From Priapulus caudatus (Eukaryota; Priapulida; Priapulimorpha; Priapulimorphida; Priapulidae), in NCBI RefSeq assembly GCF_000485595.1, contig NW_014577080.1, forward strand, positions 437,758-486,852: a stretch of DNA of 49,095 bases, written 5' to 3'. The notes beneath the pieces were generated by a model. The model was not told the origin of the DNA. It ran no database searches and saw only the letters and a program-made list of their open reading frames with translations. The position numbers and the translations under genes are program-made. Shown piece by piece: positions 49,042 through 49,095 of this stretch (its first letter is position 1; each line of letters opens with the position of its first letter).

Positions 49042-49095
<54 letters not shown>
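48836..49095. repeat. CA-rich tract containing a 58-bp tandem unit, cut by the window edge
   Basis: Inside the CA-rich DNA a unit marked by ACGCAATCTCACACGCAAAC and AAACACGCGCGCAC repeats with a 58-bp period, with markers at 48881, 48939 and 48997; the third copy is changed (AATTTC). It ends in pure (CA)n running off the right edge. Confidence 0.93.

Overview
This is animal, almost certainly invertebrate, nuclear DNA. The reasons are a split reading frame with GT/AG splice sites, a very low density of coding sequence, CpG dinucleotides that are not visibly depleted, abundant (CA)n, (TA)n and (CT)n microsatellites, internal CCCTAA (TTAGGG-type) blocks and several short non-autonomous transposon-like elements. 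I cannot name the species or phylum from the sequence. Both window ends lie inside (CA)n, and a run of 10 N sits inside another (TG)n tract, so this looks like a contig bounded and interrupted by microsatellites.

Only one gene can be supported. It is the 5' part of a + strand immunoglobulin-superfamily gene. Exon 1 (coding part 18327-18390) encodes a signal peptide and ends in phase 1 at GTAAGT. Exon 2 (47806-47921) opens in phase 1 after a good polypyrimidine tract and encodes the first half of an N-terminal Ig domain resembling the wirin group (DIP, lachesin, IgLON). The intron between them is about 29.4 kb. The rest of the protein lies beyond the right edge. A TATA box at 17763-17770 is a plausible promoter, which would leave a long leader with upstream ATGs. 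A second hydrophobic open segment ending at 30134 has the same phase and the same kind of junction, and could be an alternative first exon.

Layout. 1-17760 is upstream DNA with no recognisable gene: microsatellites, a 1.45-kb decamer minisatellite (7482-8925), shorter duplications, and two adjacent foldback elements (16738-16953 and 16993-17175). 17763-18390 is the putative promoter, leader and exon 1. 18391-47805 is the large intron. It holds a hairpin-rich AT block, a 46-bp array, a CpG-rich patch with a CRE and a 52-bp array (21533-22560); CT, CA and ATC tracts; a third foldback element with a telomere-like core (30859-31066); a Tc1/mariner-type MITE (34851-35361) almost abutting another short element with an 8-bp target duplication (35423-35750); and a 0.95-kb GGAT-type satellite (36882-37826). 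47922-49095 is the start of the next intron and ends in CA-rich repeats.

The most unusual signal is the set of three hairpin-forming elements whose inverted arms enclose CTAA-type tandem repeats, two of them telomere-like. Two of the three have clean flanking direct repeats. Nearly all long open frames in the window are translations of simple repeats and were rejected.
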